From positions 1,612,001-1,676,000 of the forward strand of contig NZ_JBHSJF010000006.1 in assembly GCF_042652085.1 (NCBI RefSeq): DNA of 64,000 nucleotides, given 5' to 3'. The stretch is from Flaviflagellibacter deserti (GTDB lineage Bacteria; Pseudomonadota; Alphaproteobacteria; Rhizobiales; Methylopilaceae). The notes beneath the pieces were generated by a model, which had not been told where the DNA came from, did not search any database, and was given only the letters and a program-made list of their open reading frames with translations. Positions 52,558 through 61,383 of the stretch are shown here, one piece after another. The position numbers were made by a program, and so were the translations under genes. Every line of letters starts with the position of its first letter. Position 1 is the stretch's first letter.

Positions 52558-53562
52558 ATGCTCCGACGAATCCTCCCCCTCGCCTGCCTGATCTTCCTCT
52601 TGCCCCTTGCCGCACGTGCGGGCATCGACCCACGCTTCGTCGCGGTCGAGCAGCGGGCTGAGGATCTGAAGCGGCTCGAAAGCGTGGTCGTCTCTCAGAA
52701 TGGAACCATCGTCTATGAGCGCGGTCCGGTCGATCGGCCGACGAACATCAAGTCGCTGTCAAAATCGGTCATCTCGGCGCTGGTCGGCATCGCGGTCGAC
52801 AAAGGCGTGCTGAGCGGACCTGACGAGAAGATCGCGCCGATCCTGTCCTCGAGCCTGCCGAAGAACGGCGATCCGCGGCTGAACGAGATTACCGTCGGTG
52901 ATCTCCTGACCATGCGTTCCGGGCTGGAGCGGACATCCGGGCAGAACTACGGGACGTGGATTTCGAGCGCGAACTGGGTGCGCGACGCGCTGGATCGGCC
53001 GTTCGTCGACCAGCCCGGCGGGCGGATGCTCTATTCGACCGGCAACACGCATCTTCTCTCGGCGATCCTGACCAAGGCCTCCGGCAAGACCACGCTGCAG
53101 CTCGCCCGCGACTGGCTGGGCGGGCCGCTCGGCATCGCTATCCCGTCTTGGGACCGCGATCCGCAGGGCATCTATCTCGGTGGCAACAACATGTCGCTCT
53201 CGCCGCATGCGCTGGTGAAGATCGGCGAGATGTACCGGAACGGCGGCATGGCCGGCGGCAGAAGGGTGCTGTCGAAAGGGTGGATCGACGCGTCGTGGAC
53301 GCCGGTGACGCAGAGCTTCTTCACCGGGCACGGCTATGGCTATGGCTGGTTCGAGACCGACATCGGCGGCCACAAGGTGCACTACGGCTGGGGATTCGGC
53401 GGCCAGATGCTCTACGTCGTTCCGGATATCGGGCTAACCGTCGTGATGATGTCGGACACCGGCCACTATGAACGCGGTAGCGGATATGTGCAGGACCTGC
53501 ACGCTTTGCTTGGCGAAGCCATAATTCCGGCGGCAATGTCCGGCCAAAGCGCGGTTCAATAA
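52558..53562 (+). CDS. Exported serine hydrolase (class C beta-lactamase fold)
   Basis: 334 aa from ATG 52558 (MLRRILPLACLIFLLPLAARA, signal peptide). The nucleophile SxxK motif is SLSK in PTNIKSLSKSVISALVG, with YSTGN as the second-motif region, and HYGWGFGGQMLY near the C-terminus takes the place of the KTG box. It belongs to the large esterase/penicillin-recognising family. It could be an esterase or a cell-wall peptidase; a true beta-lactamase is unlikely. It lies 21 bp before the MltB-like gene. Confidence 0.88.
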   Translation: MLRRILPLACLIFLLPLAARAGIDPRFVAVEQRAEDLKRLESVVVSQNGTIVYERGPVDRPTNIKSLSKSVISALVGIAVDKGVLSGPDEKIAPILSSSLPKNGDPRLNEITVGDLLTMRSGLERTSGQNYGTWISSANWVRDALDRPFVDQPGGRMLYSTGNTHLLSAILTKASGKTTLQLARDWLGGPLGIAIPSWDRDPQGIYLGGNNMSLSPHALVKIGEMYRNGGMAGGRRVLSKGWIDASWTPVTQSFFTGHGYGYGWFETDIGGHKVHYGWGFGGQMLYVVPDIGLTVVMMSDTGHYERGSGYVQDLHALLGEAIIPAAMSGQSAVQ

Positions 53563-53583
53563 TTCTTCGGATTCGAGGTCTTC

Positions 53584-54807
53584 GTGCCGGCCCTTCTGCT
53601 TGCCCTTTTCGTACTCGCCGCAACCTCCCTTCCCGCTTTCGCGCAGGACAAGGCCGCGATCGAGGCCGGTTTCCGGACATGGCTGACGACAAAGGTCTGG
53701 CCCGACGCGCAGAAGAAGAAGGTGTCGAAGGCGACGTTCGACACCGCTTTCTCGGGCGTGACGCTCGACTGGACCCTGCCCGACCTCGCCGCGCCGGGCG
53801 CGCCGCCGGCGAAGGAACAGCGCCAGCCGGAATTCCAGACGCCGGGCGCGTATGTCGCCGAGACCAAGTTCGCTCCACTCGTGCCGAAAGGCCGGGCGCT
53901 ACTCCAGCAGTACGCCAGGACCCTCGACGCCGTGGAGAAGAAATCCGGCGTGCCGCGCGAGATCATCGTCGCGATCTGGGGCCGGGAATCCGGGTTCGGC
54001 GCGGCGAAGCCCAACAAGAACGCCATCCAAGCGCTGGCGACGCTCGGCTATATCGGCGCGCGGAAGAACTACTTCTATCCAGAGCTGATCGCGGCGCTGG
54101 AGATCCTCGAAGGCGACCACATCGCCCTTGCCGACCTCAAAAGCTCATGGGCCGGCGCGATGGGCCAGCCGCAATTCCTGCCCTCGAAGTTCCTCGCCTA
54201 TGCCGTGGACCAGGACGGCGACGGCAAGCGCGACATCTGGAAATCCGTACCGGACACTTTGGGCTCGATCGGCAATTTCCTCGCGGCTCATGGCTGGGTA
54301 CGAGGGCGCTGGTGGGGCACCGAGATCGACGCGCCGCAGGCGGCGTCCTGCACCTATGAGGGACCGGACAAGCCGCGACCGGTGAAGGAATGGCTCGGAA
54401 TGGGCGTGAAACCCGTCTCGGCGGTGATGTCCAAGACCCCCGACCTCGCCGGCCATCTCCTGATGCCCGCCGGGCGGCAGGGACCGGCCTTCCTGGTGTC
54501 GGAGAACTTCTACGTTCTCAAGAGCTACAACGAGTCAGATATGTACGCGCTGTTCATCGGCCACCTCGCCGACAAGCTGCGCGGCGATGCGACGATCCGG
54601 GCGCCGTGGAACACGCTCAGCGGCTTCACCCGCAACGATGTCCGCGAGATGCAGCTTCGGCTCGAGAAGAAGGGACAGGATGTCGGCACCGCCGACGGAC
54701 TGGTCGGCTTCCGCACGCGTGTCGCGATCGGCGTCTGGCAGCAGGCGAACGGCCGCGCGGCGACCTGCTATCCCGATGCGGACATGGTGAAACAGGCGGG
54801 CCGCTGA
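53584..54807 (+). CDS. Lytic murein transglycosylase (MltB family) with peptidoglycan-binding domain
   Basis: 407 aa from GTG 53584, with a signal peptide (LLALFVLAATSLPAFAQ). The SLT/MltB domain shows the catalytic Glu in IWGRESGFG and the supporting GAMGQPQFLPSKFLAYAVDQDGDGKRDIW. The C-terminus carries a PG_binding_1 motif (VREMQLRLEKKGQDVGTADGLVGFRTRVAI). It cleaves glycan strands of peptidoglycan in the periplasm. It is probably co-transcribed with the preceding serine hydrolase. Confidence 0.94.
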   Translation: MPALLLALFVLAATSLPAFAQDKAAIEAGFRTWLTTKVWPDAQKKKVSKATFDTAFSGVTLDWTLPDLAAPGAPPAKEQRQPEFQTPGAYVAETKFAPLVPKGRALLQQYARTLDAVEKKSGVPREIIVAIWGRESGFGAAKPNKNAIQALATLGYIGARKNYFYPELIAALEILEGDHIALADLKSSWAGAMGQPQFLPSKFLAYAVDQDGDGKRDIWKSVPDTLGSIGNFLAAHGWVRGRWWGTEIDAPQAASCTYEGPDKPRPVKEWLGMGVKPVSAVMSKTPDLAGHLLMPAGRQGPAFLVSENFYVLKSYNESDMYALFIGHLADKLRGDATIRAPWNTLSGFTRNDVREMQLRLEKKGQDVGTADGLVGFRTRVAIGVWQQANGRAATCYPDADMVKQAGR

Positions 54808-54832
54808 ACGATCGCAAAAAATTTCGGCGCGA

Positions 54833-54859
54833 TGTCGATCCTGGCAAACCTCGTTCGTC
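54833..54859 (+). promoter_or_regulatory. Candidate ECF42-type promoter (TGTCGA-N17-CGTC)
   Basis: TGTCGA at 54833-54838 and CGTC at 54856-54859 match the bipartite motif reported for ECF42 sigma factors (TGTCGA at -35, CGA/TC at -10). The adjacent genes are a YCII/DGPF protein and an ECF42 sigma factor. Transcription would start near 54867. Confidence 0.6.
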
Positions 54860-54907
54860 GCCTTGGTATGGGACCAGAGAGGTCTCCACGATCATAGGAG
54901 CAAGACA

Positions 54908-55339
54908 ATGCGCGTGATGGTTTTCGTGAAGGCGACGGCGGACAGCGAAGAGGGAATGAAGCCCTCGGCCAAACTGACCGAAATGTTCGAGGCCATGGGC
55001 AAGTTCAACGAGGAACTGGTCAAAGCCGGCGTCATGCTGGCCGGCGAGGGCCTGAAGCCCTCTTCGGAAGGCAAGCGCGTGGCGTTCGACGGCCCGAGCC
55101 GCACCGTCATCGATGGTCCCTTCGCCGAAACCCGTGAGCTTGTCGCCGGCTACTGGCTCTGGGAGGTCAAGGACATGGCCGAAGCCGTCGAGTGGGTGAA
55201 GCGCTGCCCCAATCCGATGTTCGGGCCGAGCGAGATCGAAATCCGGCCGATCTATGAGATGGCCGACTTCGAAGGGATCGTGACGCCGGAGATCGTCGCG
55301 CAGGAAGAAGAGCTTCGCGAAAAGCTTTCCGATCGCTGA
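54908..55339 (+). CDS. YCII-related (DGPF) domain protein
   Basis: 143 aa from ATG 54908 behind AGGAGC. It starts MRVMVFVKATADSEEG and carries VIDGPFAETRELVAGYWLWEV, the signature of the DGPF group of YCII-like proteins, small ferredoxin-like folds. Such genes are conserved partners of ECF42 sigma factors, here encoded 58 bp downstream. Its biochemical role is not known. Confidence 0.92.
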   Translation: MRVMVFVKATADSEEGMKPSAKLTEMFEAMGKFNEELVKAGVMLAGEGLKPSSEGKRVAFDGPSRTVIDGPFAETRELVAGYWLWEVKDMAEAVEWVKRCPNPMFGPSEIEIRPIYEMADFEGIVTPEIVAQEEELREKLSDR

Positions 55340-55397
55340 CATGCGTCGGTCGCCGCCACAGCTTGCCTGTAGGAGTTCGCTTCCTTAAGCGGGAAGC

Positions 55398-56657
55398 GTG
55401 GCGGCGACCGAAACACATCAGGCGATCGAGGCGGTCTTCCGGATCGAGCGGGCGAGGCTCATCGGCGGCCTGACTCGCGTCGTACGCGATCTAGATCGGG
55501 CGGAGGAGCTGGCGCAGGACGCCCTCCTGATGGCCCTCTCCGAATGGCCGAAGACCGGCGTTCCCCTAAACCCCGGCGCCTGGTTGATGGCTGCCGCCAA
55601 GCGCCGGGCCATCGACGGGCTGCGCCGCGACAAGATGCTCGCGCGAAAGCATTCCCAGATCGCCCAAGAACTCGACGAGGAGATCGATCCGGTCGGGGAC
55701 ATCGAGGCCGCCATGGACGACGATGTGGGCGACGAGCTTCTGAGTCTCATCTTCACCGCCTGCCATCCGATCCTGTCGGCGGAGGCGCGCGCGGCCCTCA
55801 CTCTGCGCCTGATCGGCGGGCTGACCACGGAAGAGATCGCCCGTGCCTTTCTGTCGGCCGAGCCGACCATCGCCCAGCGCATCGTCCGGGCGAAGAAGAC
55901 GATCGGCAACGCCGGACTGACCTTCGAGGTGCCACGTGGCAAGGAGCGGAAGCAGCGCCTCGCTTCGGTGCTGGAGGTCGTTTATCTGATTTTCAACGAG
56001 GGTTATGCGGCCACGGCCGGCGAGGACCTGATCCGCCCGGCATTGTGCGCCGAGGCCCAGCGCCTGGGCCGGATCCTTGCCGGGCTGGCGCGCGACGAGC
56101 CCGAGGTCTTCGGTCTCCTTGCGCTGATGGAAATCCAGGCCTCGCGGCTGGCCGCCCGCACGGCGGCGGACGGCTCTTTCGTGTCACTGACCGAGCAGAA
56201 CCGTGCCCGCTGGGACCAGTTCCTGATCCGCCGCGGGCTCGCCGCCCTGGAACGTGCCGAAGCGCTGGGAGGGGCCAAGGGCCCATATACGCTACAGGCG
56301 GCGCTCGCCGCCTGTCATGCGAGGGCGCGCAAGGTGGAGGATACGGACTGGAACAAGATCGCGGTGCTTTACGACACGCTGCGCGAGGCGATGCCATCGC
56401 CTATCGTCGATCTGAACCGGGCAGTCGCCTACAGCATGGCCTTCGGTCCGGAGGCCGGACTTAAGCTCGTCGACGAGATCGCCGGGGTCGCGGCCTTGCG
56501 GAACTACGCGCCCCTGCCCGCCGCCAAGGGAGATTTCCTGTTCCGGGCCGGCCGGCTGGCGGAAGCCAGGGGCCAATTCGAACGTGCGGCGGAGCTTACC
56601 CGCAACGACCGCGAGAAGGCCTTCCTTCTCGAAAGGGCGGAAGCCTGTGGCAGCTAG
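55398..56657 (+). CDS. ECF42-group RNA polymerase sigma factor with C-terminal TPR-like extension
   Basis: 419 aa from GTG 55398. The first 190 residues hold sigma regions 2 and 4 (VRDLDRAEELAQDALLMALSEWP; LTLRLIGGLTTEEIARAFLSAEPTIAQRIVRAKKTI). The remaining 220 residues are helical repeats (VYLIFNEGYAATAGEDLIRPALCAEAQRLGR; VDLNRAVAYSMAFGPEAGLKLVDEI), the extension that defines ECF42. These lack a classical anti-sigma factor and pair with DGPF genes, as here. It converges with the GGDEF gene, sharing CTAG. Confidence 0.93.
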   Translation: MAATETHQAIEAVFRIERARLIGGLTRVVRDLDRAEELAQDALLMALSEWPKTGVPLNPGAWLMAAAKRRAIDGLRRDKMLARKHSQIAQELDEEIDPVGDIEAAMDDDVGDELLSLIFTACHPILSAEARAALTLRLIGGLTTEEIARAFLSAEPTIAQRIVRAKKTIGNAGLTFEVPRGKERKQRLASVLEVVYLIFNEGYAATAGEDLIRPALCAEAQRLGRILAGLARDEPEVFGLLALMEIQASRLAARTAADGSFVSLTEQNRARWDQFLIRRGLAALERAEALGGAKGPYTLQAALAACHARARKVEDTDWNKIAVLYDTLREAMPSPIVDLNRAVAYSMAFGPEAGLKLVDEIAGVAALRNYAPLPAAKGDFLFRAGRLAEARGQFERAAELTRNDREKAFLLERAEACGS

Positions 56658-58450
56658 ACGACCATGCGGAGCGCGTGGGACGGGCAATAGAGGGCAAAGC
56701 GGTTCCGCCCTTCCCGTTTGGCGGCATAAAGAGCGGCGTCGGCCCGTTCGGCCGCTTTCGGCAGTTCGTCCTCGGCCGTGACGAGATAGCCGCCGATGCT
56801 CGCGGTCAACGACAGGGTGCCGCCGTCATGAATCGGCAGCGAGGCCTGACGGAAAGCGTTGAGCAGGCGCTCGGCCATCGTCTCCAGCGACTTCGCATTG
56901 CAGTCGGCAAGCAGCACTATGAACTCGTCGCCACCCCAGCGCGCGCAGATGTCGTAACTCGACAGCGCCGAAGAAATCCGACGGGAGAATTCAAGCAGGA
57001 CACGATCGCCGATTTCGTGGCCGAGACTGTCGTTGATCGTCTTGAAATGATCGACGTCGATCAGGAGCAGACCCAGATGGCGGCCGCGGCGCAGGCGCCG
57101 CTTCTTCTCCTGGCCGAACCGGCGGATGAAGCCGCGGCGGTTGGAAATCTCGGTCAGCGGGTCGAGCGAGGCGAGATGTTCGAGTTTCTCGGTGCGCTCG
57201 CAGACGAGCTTTTCGAGAACGCCCGTCTGGGTACCGATTGATTCCGCAAGGTCGCCGAAGGCTCGCGATAGACGCCCGATCTCGTCGGGGCTGTCGTCAC
57301 GGATCGGATTTGAGAAATCGCCCGCCTGCATGAAGCGGATTCCGCGCTCGACCCGCTCCAGGCGGTCGAGGACGCTGCGGCGGAACAGCAGGGATAAGAG
57401 CGCCACGACGCCGATGAGGATCGCGGCGAGAAGCAGCGCGATCGGCGCGAACATCCGCCAGTCGACGATCTCGTCGATGTCCATAAGCGTGACGTTGAAC
57501 CAGCCGAGGCGGTCGAGATAGCCGACGCCAACGAGATAATCGTGCCCGCCGATGCGCAGATAGCTCGATTTCACGAGCGCGCGGCCGTCGGCGACGTCCT
57601 GCATCATGCCGGACAGCGCATTCCGGCCCTCGTCGTCGTCGATCAGCCCGTAGATCGTCTTCTTGGCCTTGATGTCCTTGGTCAGGCTGTGGAAGTCGAC
57701 GAAGCGGGGATCGCGGTGGGCCTGCACGGCGCCGGCGCGATCGACGAACATGCTCTGGACGCCGTTCTGCGGAAAGTCGACGACCTCGCGAATGAACCAG
57801 CTGAGATCGACGCCGGTGCCGATGATGCCAAGGACCCGGCCGCCCTCGCTGATGATGCAATTGATCCAGACCTTGGTGACGTTCAGGTTGTCGTCGCGGT
57901 CCACGTTCAGATGGCAGCCGGAACCATATCCCGCCGTCTTGAAGTACCAGCCGTCGCGCGGATTGTCGGCTGAGACCGTGTAGCGCTTCTGGTTGCCGAG
58001 ATAGGTCGCGTCCTTGTCATTGAAATAATAGTCACCGGTCGAGCCGATGACCGCGAAATAGCTTTTGTCGCGGAATGATATCCGGAAGTGCTCCAGCTCC
58101 GCGACGCCACGGTTCTCCGCCGAGATCGACGACGGGTTCTTGGCCCATTCCACGATGGTCGGCGAGCGGGCCAGGGTTTCGGCCAGCGAAACTTCCCGCA
58201 TGAGGGATTCGAGGCCGCGATAGCGATCGAAGAGGATCTGGTTCTCGGCGAACAGAGTACCGATCTTCACCACGGTCGTGTTGACGATCCAGACGAAAGC
58301 GAACGCCGCCGGCACTGCGACCAACGTCATGGCCACAATCGTCAGAATGATCACACGCGCCCTGAGACTCGCCGCGAAAGCGAGCCCGCTGCCGCCGATG
58401 GCCATCGCAGCCCCCTGCCCGAGACCCAGCCCCCTGAGCATATCGAACAT
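56654..58450 (-). CDS. Diguanylate cyclase with periplasmic Cache and HAMP domains
   Basis: 598 aa. A first span (VIILTIVAMTLVAVPAAFAFVWIV) and a second (FAPIALLLAAILIGVVALLSLLF) enclose a Cache-like sensor with YFAVIGSTGDYYFNDKDATYLGN. A HAMP-like linker follows, then GGDEF: LLLIDVDHFKTINDSLGHEIGD and CARWGGDEFIVLLADC. The inhibitory RxxD site is not conserved (SSYD before the active loop). It would make c-di-GMP in response to an extracytoplasmic ligand. Confidence 0.93.
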   Translation of the reverse strand: MFDMLRGLGLGQGAAMAIGGSGLAFAASLRARVIILTIVAMTLVAVPAAFAFVWIVNTTVVKIGTLFAENQILFDRYRGLESLMREVSLAETLARSPTIVEWAKNPSSISAENRGVAELEHFRISFRDKSYFAVIGSTGDYYFNDKDATYLGNQKRYTVSADNPRDGWYFKTAGYGSGCHLNVDRDDNLNVTKVWINCIISEGGRVLGIIGTGVDLSWFIREVVDFPQNGVQSMFVDRAGAVQAHRDPRFVDFHSLTKDIKAKKTIYGLIDDDEGRNALSGMMQDVADGRALVKSSYLRIGGHDYLVGVGYLDRLGWFNVTLMDIDEIVDWRMFAPIALLLAAILIGVVALLSLLFRRSVLDRLERVERGIRFMQAGDFSNPIRDDSPDEIGRLSRAFGDLAESIGTQTGVLEKLVCERTEKLEHLASLDPLTEISNRRGFIRRFGQEKKRRLRRGRHLGLLLIDVDHFKTINDSLGHEIGDRVLLEFSRRISSALSSYDICARWGGDEFIVLLADCNAKSLETMAERLLNAFRQASLPIHDGGTLSLTASIGGYLVTAEDELPKAAERADAALYAAKREGRNRFALYCPSHALRMVV

Positions 58451-58586
58451 AGCGAGCTAAACCGTGAGTCGTTGACGTTTCGTGCACGGGGAAAACTGAA
58501 TTCTGCATTCACTTTCCAGCGCGGAAGGCTAAGCTCCTCTTGGAAAGCAACGCGGAGACTGACCGCACAGCATGCCTGGTATTCCA

Positions 58587-58611
58587 GGAACCCCTACGGA
58601 AACAAGACGTT
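58587..58611 (+). promoter_or_regulatory. EcfG-type general stress promoter of the csbD gene
   Basis: GGAAC (58587-58591), 16 bases, CGTT (58608-58611) is an exact match to the alphaproteobacterial EcfG promoter. The predicted start near 58618 leaves a short leader with GAGGAGG before ATG 58639. Confidence 0.78.
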
Positions 58612-58638
58612 GCTTCAAAAGAGAACGAGGAGGTCCGC

Positions 58639-58872
58639 ATGGATTGGGACATGGTCCAAGGCCGTTGGAAGCAGTTCAAAGGCAATGCCAAGGAAACCTG
58701 GGGCAAGCTGACGGACGACGATCTCGATGTGCTCGAAGGCAGGCGGGATCGGCTCGTCGGCAAGATCCAGGAACGATACGGCTGTGCGAGGGAGCAGGCC
58801 GAGAAGGAGGTCGACACCTGGTCGCGGCGGCTCCACGTCCGCTACGAGGAACCCGGGCCGCAGCCTCACTAG
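58639..58872 (+). CDS. CsbD family stress protein
   Basis: 77 aa from ATG 58639 behind GAGGAGG. The CsbD signature MDWDMVQGRWKQFKGNAKETWGKLTDDDLDVLEGRRDRLVGKIQERYG is clear. CsbD-like proteins are general-stress products of unknown biochemistry. The EcfG-type promoter upstream supports membership of the general stress regulon. Its stop overlaps that of the convergent transglutaminase gene in CTAG. Confidence 0.94.
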   Translation: MDWDMVQGRWKQFKGNAKETWGKLTDDDLDVLEGRRDRLVGKIQERYGCAREQAEKEVDTWSRRLHVRYEEPGPQPH

Positions 58873-59687
58873 GCCGCGTCGTCCAGCACCTCGTCGGTGA
58901 TCACCTCGAACTTCACTAGATTCGAGGGTCCGAAGATCGTCGATAGCGCACAATCGGTCGCGTCGCGGCCCCGAGCCATGACGATGCGGCCGATGCGCGG
59001 TTTGTTGTGGCGTGCGTCGAACGTGTACCAGCGTCCGCCGAGGAAGACCTCGAACCAGGCCGAGAAATCCATCGGCGCCGGGTCTTTCGGAACGCCGATA
59101 TCCCCGAGATAGCCGGTCGCGTAACGCGCAGGGATGTTCATGCAGCGGCAGAGCGTGACGGCCAAGTGCGCGAAATCGCGGCAAACGCCGATCTGCTCGT
59201 TATAGCCGTTCCACGCCGTGCGCGTGGCGCAGGCGTCCTTGTAGTTGAACTTGATGCGGGTGTGGACGTAGTCGACGATCGCCTGCACACGCGGCCAGCC
59301 CGGCGGCGTATTCCCGAACAGGTTCCAGGCGATGTTCAGCAAGTGCTCGGTGTCGCAGTAGCGGCTGCCGAGCAGGTAGACGAGCACCTCGTCGGGAAGA
59401 TCCTCGACGCGGTGCTGCTCGGCATCCGGCGCGTATTCGTCAAGTTCGCCGGAATCGTGGATCAGAAAGTCGGTCCTGATTTCGAAGCGGCCGGCGGGCG
59501 CCAGAACGCGGGTGCAGATATTGCCGAAACTGTCGCGATAATCGGCGGCGTTCACCTGCGGGCTGTAGGAGAAATGCTGTGGCGACAGGAGATCCTTCAG
59601 CCGGGTTGGGTGGACGCTCAGCATCAAGAGCATGGGCGTCGGCTGGGGGTGCTCGAAGGCGATGTCGAACCCGCAGCGTATTTTCAT
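58869..59687 (-). CDS. Transglutaminase-like protein with altered catalytic His position
   Basis: 272 aa. The transglutaminase core has the Cys in GVCRDFAHLAVTLCRCMNIPARYATGYL and the Asp in WYTFDARHNKPR. The position of the usual catalytic His (HAW) is SAW (MDFSAWFEVFL), so this triad member is Ser. The neighbouring ARHN His might substitute. It could be a peptidase or inactive scaffold. It is preceded by an EcfG-type promoter and converges with csbD. Confidence 0.86.
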   Translation of the reverse strand: MKIRCGFDIAFEHPQPTPMLLMLSVHPTRLKDLLSPQHFSYSPQVNAADYRDSFGNICTRVLAPAGRFEIRTDFLIHDSGELDEYAPDAEQHRVEDLPDEVLVYLLGSRYCDTEHLLNIAWNLFGNTPPGWPRVQAIVDYVHTRIKFNYKDACATRTAWNGYNEQIGVCRDFAHLAVTLCRCMNIPARYATGYLGDIGVPKDPAPMDFSAWFEVFLGGRWYTFDARHNKPRIGRIVMARGRDATDCALSTIFGPSNLVKFEVITDEVLDDAA

Positions 59688-59777
59688 CTAGGCCTCTCTG
59701 AGATCCACTGCCCGATCCTTGCGGCCGGACATTCCGGTAGAAGCAAGACGGGTGCCGAAGCGATCGGCAGTTCTGAG

Positions 59778-59802
59778 AACGCGGTTGGCCGTTAGGCGTT
59801 CC
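59778..59802 (-). promoter_or_regulatory. EcfG-type promoter upstream of the transglutaminase-like gene
   Basis: On the minus strand GGAAC (59802-59798), 16 bases, CGTT (59781-59778) matches the EcfG consensus exactly. Its first base is the last base of the stop codon of the upstream transglutaminase gene. Transcription would start near 59771, 84 bases before the start of the next gene. Confidence 0.75.
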
Positions 59803-60701
59803 TATTCAGCGGCGTAGCTCGTCTCGCTTTCGTCACTGACGTCTCGCACCTCGACCTCGACGGTCATTCCAAGGCTGTCGGAACGCGAGCCGACCCAGGT
59901 GCCGTAGAGCGGAACCGCCTGCCGCGGATCGCGCGCGACCGCAACCCGGATCAGATCGCGATTGCCGATGATACCGTTGGTGGGATCGAACTCGACCCAG
60001 CCGGCACCTGGCAGATAGATCTGAACCCAAGCATGGGTATTGCCGCCGCCGAAACGGCCGCCCTCGACCGGCGAATAGAGGTAGCCGGAGACGAAGCGCG
60101 CGGCGAGACCGAGCGCCCTCACCGCCTCCATCATCAGCACCGCGAAGTCCCGGCAGGTGCCTCTTCCGCTCGTCAGCGTGGTGATCGGATCCTGCGAACC
60201 TAGCTCATAGCGATGGACGTAGGTGAAACTCTCCTTGATGGCGTGGGTGATCGTCATCAGGAGTTCGCCGGTCGGCGTCTCGGCGTCGCGGTCGAGGAAC
60301 TGGCGGACCCAGTGATCGACCTCGTGGTCCGGATCGAAATAATGCCGCTCGATCGACCTCGCGAGATCGGGCATCTCCTCCGGGCCGTAGGTGAAGGGAT
60401 AGGTCCGGGCGTAGGTCTCCATTCGAAAGTCGGGCGTGTTCTGCGGCAGATGCTCGAGCCGGACATTGCTCTCGAAACGCAATTGATCTGAGTGCTCGCC
60501 GAACCGGGCGATGGCCACACAATTACCGAACGTGTCGTGGATCCAGCGCAGGTCGACCGGCTTCGGATCGATGTCGACCCGGATGTCGAGCAGGCGCTGG
60601 TCGTAGCTCTCCATCGGCCGGAACATCATGCGATGCTCGCCAAACGCCACCGGATGACGGTAGCGATAGGTCGTGACGTGCCGGACGGTCAGTTCAGGCA
60701 T
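59802..60701 (-). CDS. Transglutaminase-like protein, intact triad
   Basis: 299 aa from ATG 60701 (MPELTVRHVTTYRYRHPVAF, a transglutaminase N-terminal domain); an upstream start at 60752 is less likely. The core has GRGTCRDFAVLMMEAVRALGLAARFVSGYLYSP with the Cys, NTHAWVQIYLPGAGWVEFDPTNG with the His and Asp. It probably acts as a cytosolic cysteine peptidase or amidase. It lies upstream of a second family member on the same strand. Confidence 0.9.
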   Translation of the reverse strand: MPELTVRHVTTYRYRHPVAFGEHRMMFRPMESYDQRLLDIRVDIDPKPVDLRWIHDTFGNCVAIARFGEHSDQLRFESNVRLEHLPQNTPDFRMETYARTYPFTYGPEEMPDLARSIERHYFDPDHEVDHWVRQFLDRDAETPTGELLMTITHAIKESFTYVHRYELGSQDPITTLTSGRGTCRDFAVLMMEAVRALGLAARFVSGYLYSPVEGGRFGGGNTHAWVQIYLPGAGWVEFDPTNGIIGNRDLIRVAVARDPRQAVPLYGTWVGSRSDSLGMTVEVEVRDVSDESETSYAAE

Positions 60702-60813
60702 TTGCCCAGTCTTGTCTTGGAAACGCTCCAAGATACGGCAAAGGCGGCGCAACCGCGAATCGTAGGCCGCGGAACCGGTTAACGCGACGCCGGAAAAAAA
60801 TTTCCATGACGTC

Positions 60814-60840
60814 GGGATTAAAGTTTTACGTCGCTACGTA
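60814..60840 (+). promoter_or_regulatory. Possible autoregulated ECF promoter
   Basis: GGGATTAA-N15-CGTA lies just before the ECF gene. It resembles the form of ECF promoters, but its consensus for this sigma group is not known to me, and transcription would start only a few bases before ATG 60850. Confidence 0.28.
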
Positions 60841-60849
60841 TACGGACCA

Positions 60850-61383
60850 ATGGGGAAAGATCAGACCTTCGATGTCGCCGGCGAACTGGGAGCGCTCAAG
60901 CGCTATGCCTGGTCGCTGACGCGTGACGAGCACGAGGCAGAAGACCTCGTTCACGACACGCTGGTGCGCGCCTATGAGGGCCGAGCGAGCTTCAAGGCCG
61001 ATGGCGACCTGAAGACCTGGCTGTTCTCGGTCCTGCACAACACCTTCATTTCCAAGATCCGCAGTCGCCGGGCCTACGATGCGCGGATCGGCCATGTGGC
61101 CGAACTCGCCGACACGCAGGTCGAGCCGGAGCAGGAAGCGCGGCTTCGGCTTGCGCAGATCCGCACCGCCTTCACGGCACTGCCGGCCGATCAGCGCGAG
61201 GTCCTTCACCTCGTGGCGATCGAAGGCATGGCCTACCAGGAGGCTGCTGCCACTCTCTCCATTCCCCTTGGCACGCTGATGTCGCGTCTAGGCCGCGCCC
61301 GTGCCGCGCTCCGCGCCCTCGAAAGCGCCGATGCGAAGGTCGTTCCCCTGCGGCTTGTTGGAGGTAGCGATGACGAGCGTTGA
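60850..61383 (+). CDS. ECF-type RNA polymerase sigma factor
   Basis: 177 aa. Region 2 (LTRDEHEAEDLVHDTLVRAYEGRASF, LKTWLFSVLHNTFISKIR) and region 4 (TALPADQREVLHLVAIEGMAYQEAAATLSIPLGTLMSRLGRARAALR) are both intact. It overlaps the following anti-sigma gene by 14 bp. The regulated genes are unknown; the transporter gene downstream is one candidate. Confidence 0.92.
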   Translation: MGKDQTFDVAGELGALKRYAWSLTRDEHEAEDLVHDTLVRAYEGRASFKADGDLKTWLFSVLHNTFISKIRSRRAYDARIGHVAELADTQVEPEQEARLRLAQIRTAFTALPADQREVLHLVAIEGMAYQEAAATLSIPLGTLMSRLGRARAALRALESADAKVVPLRLVGGSDDER

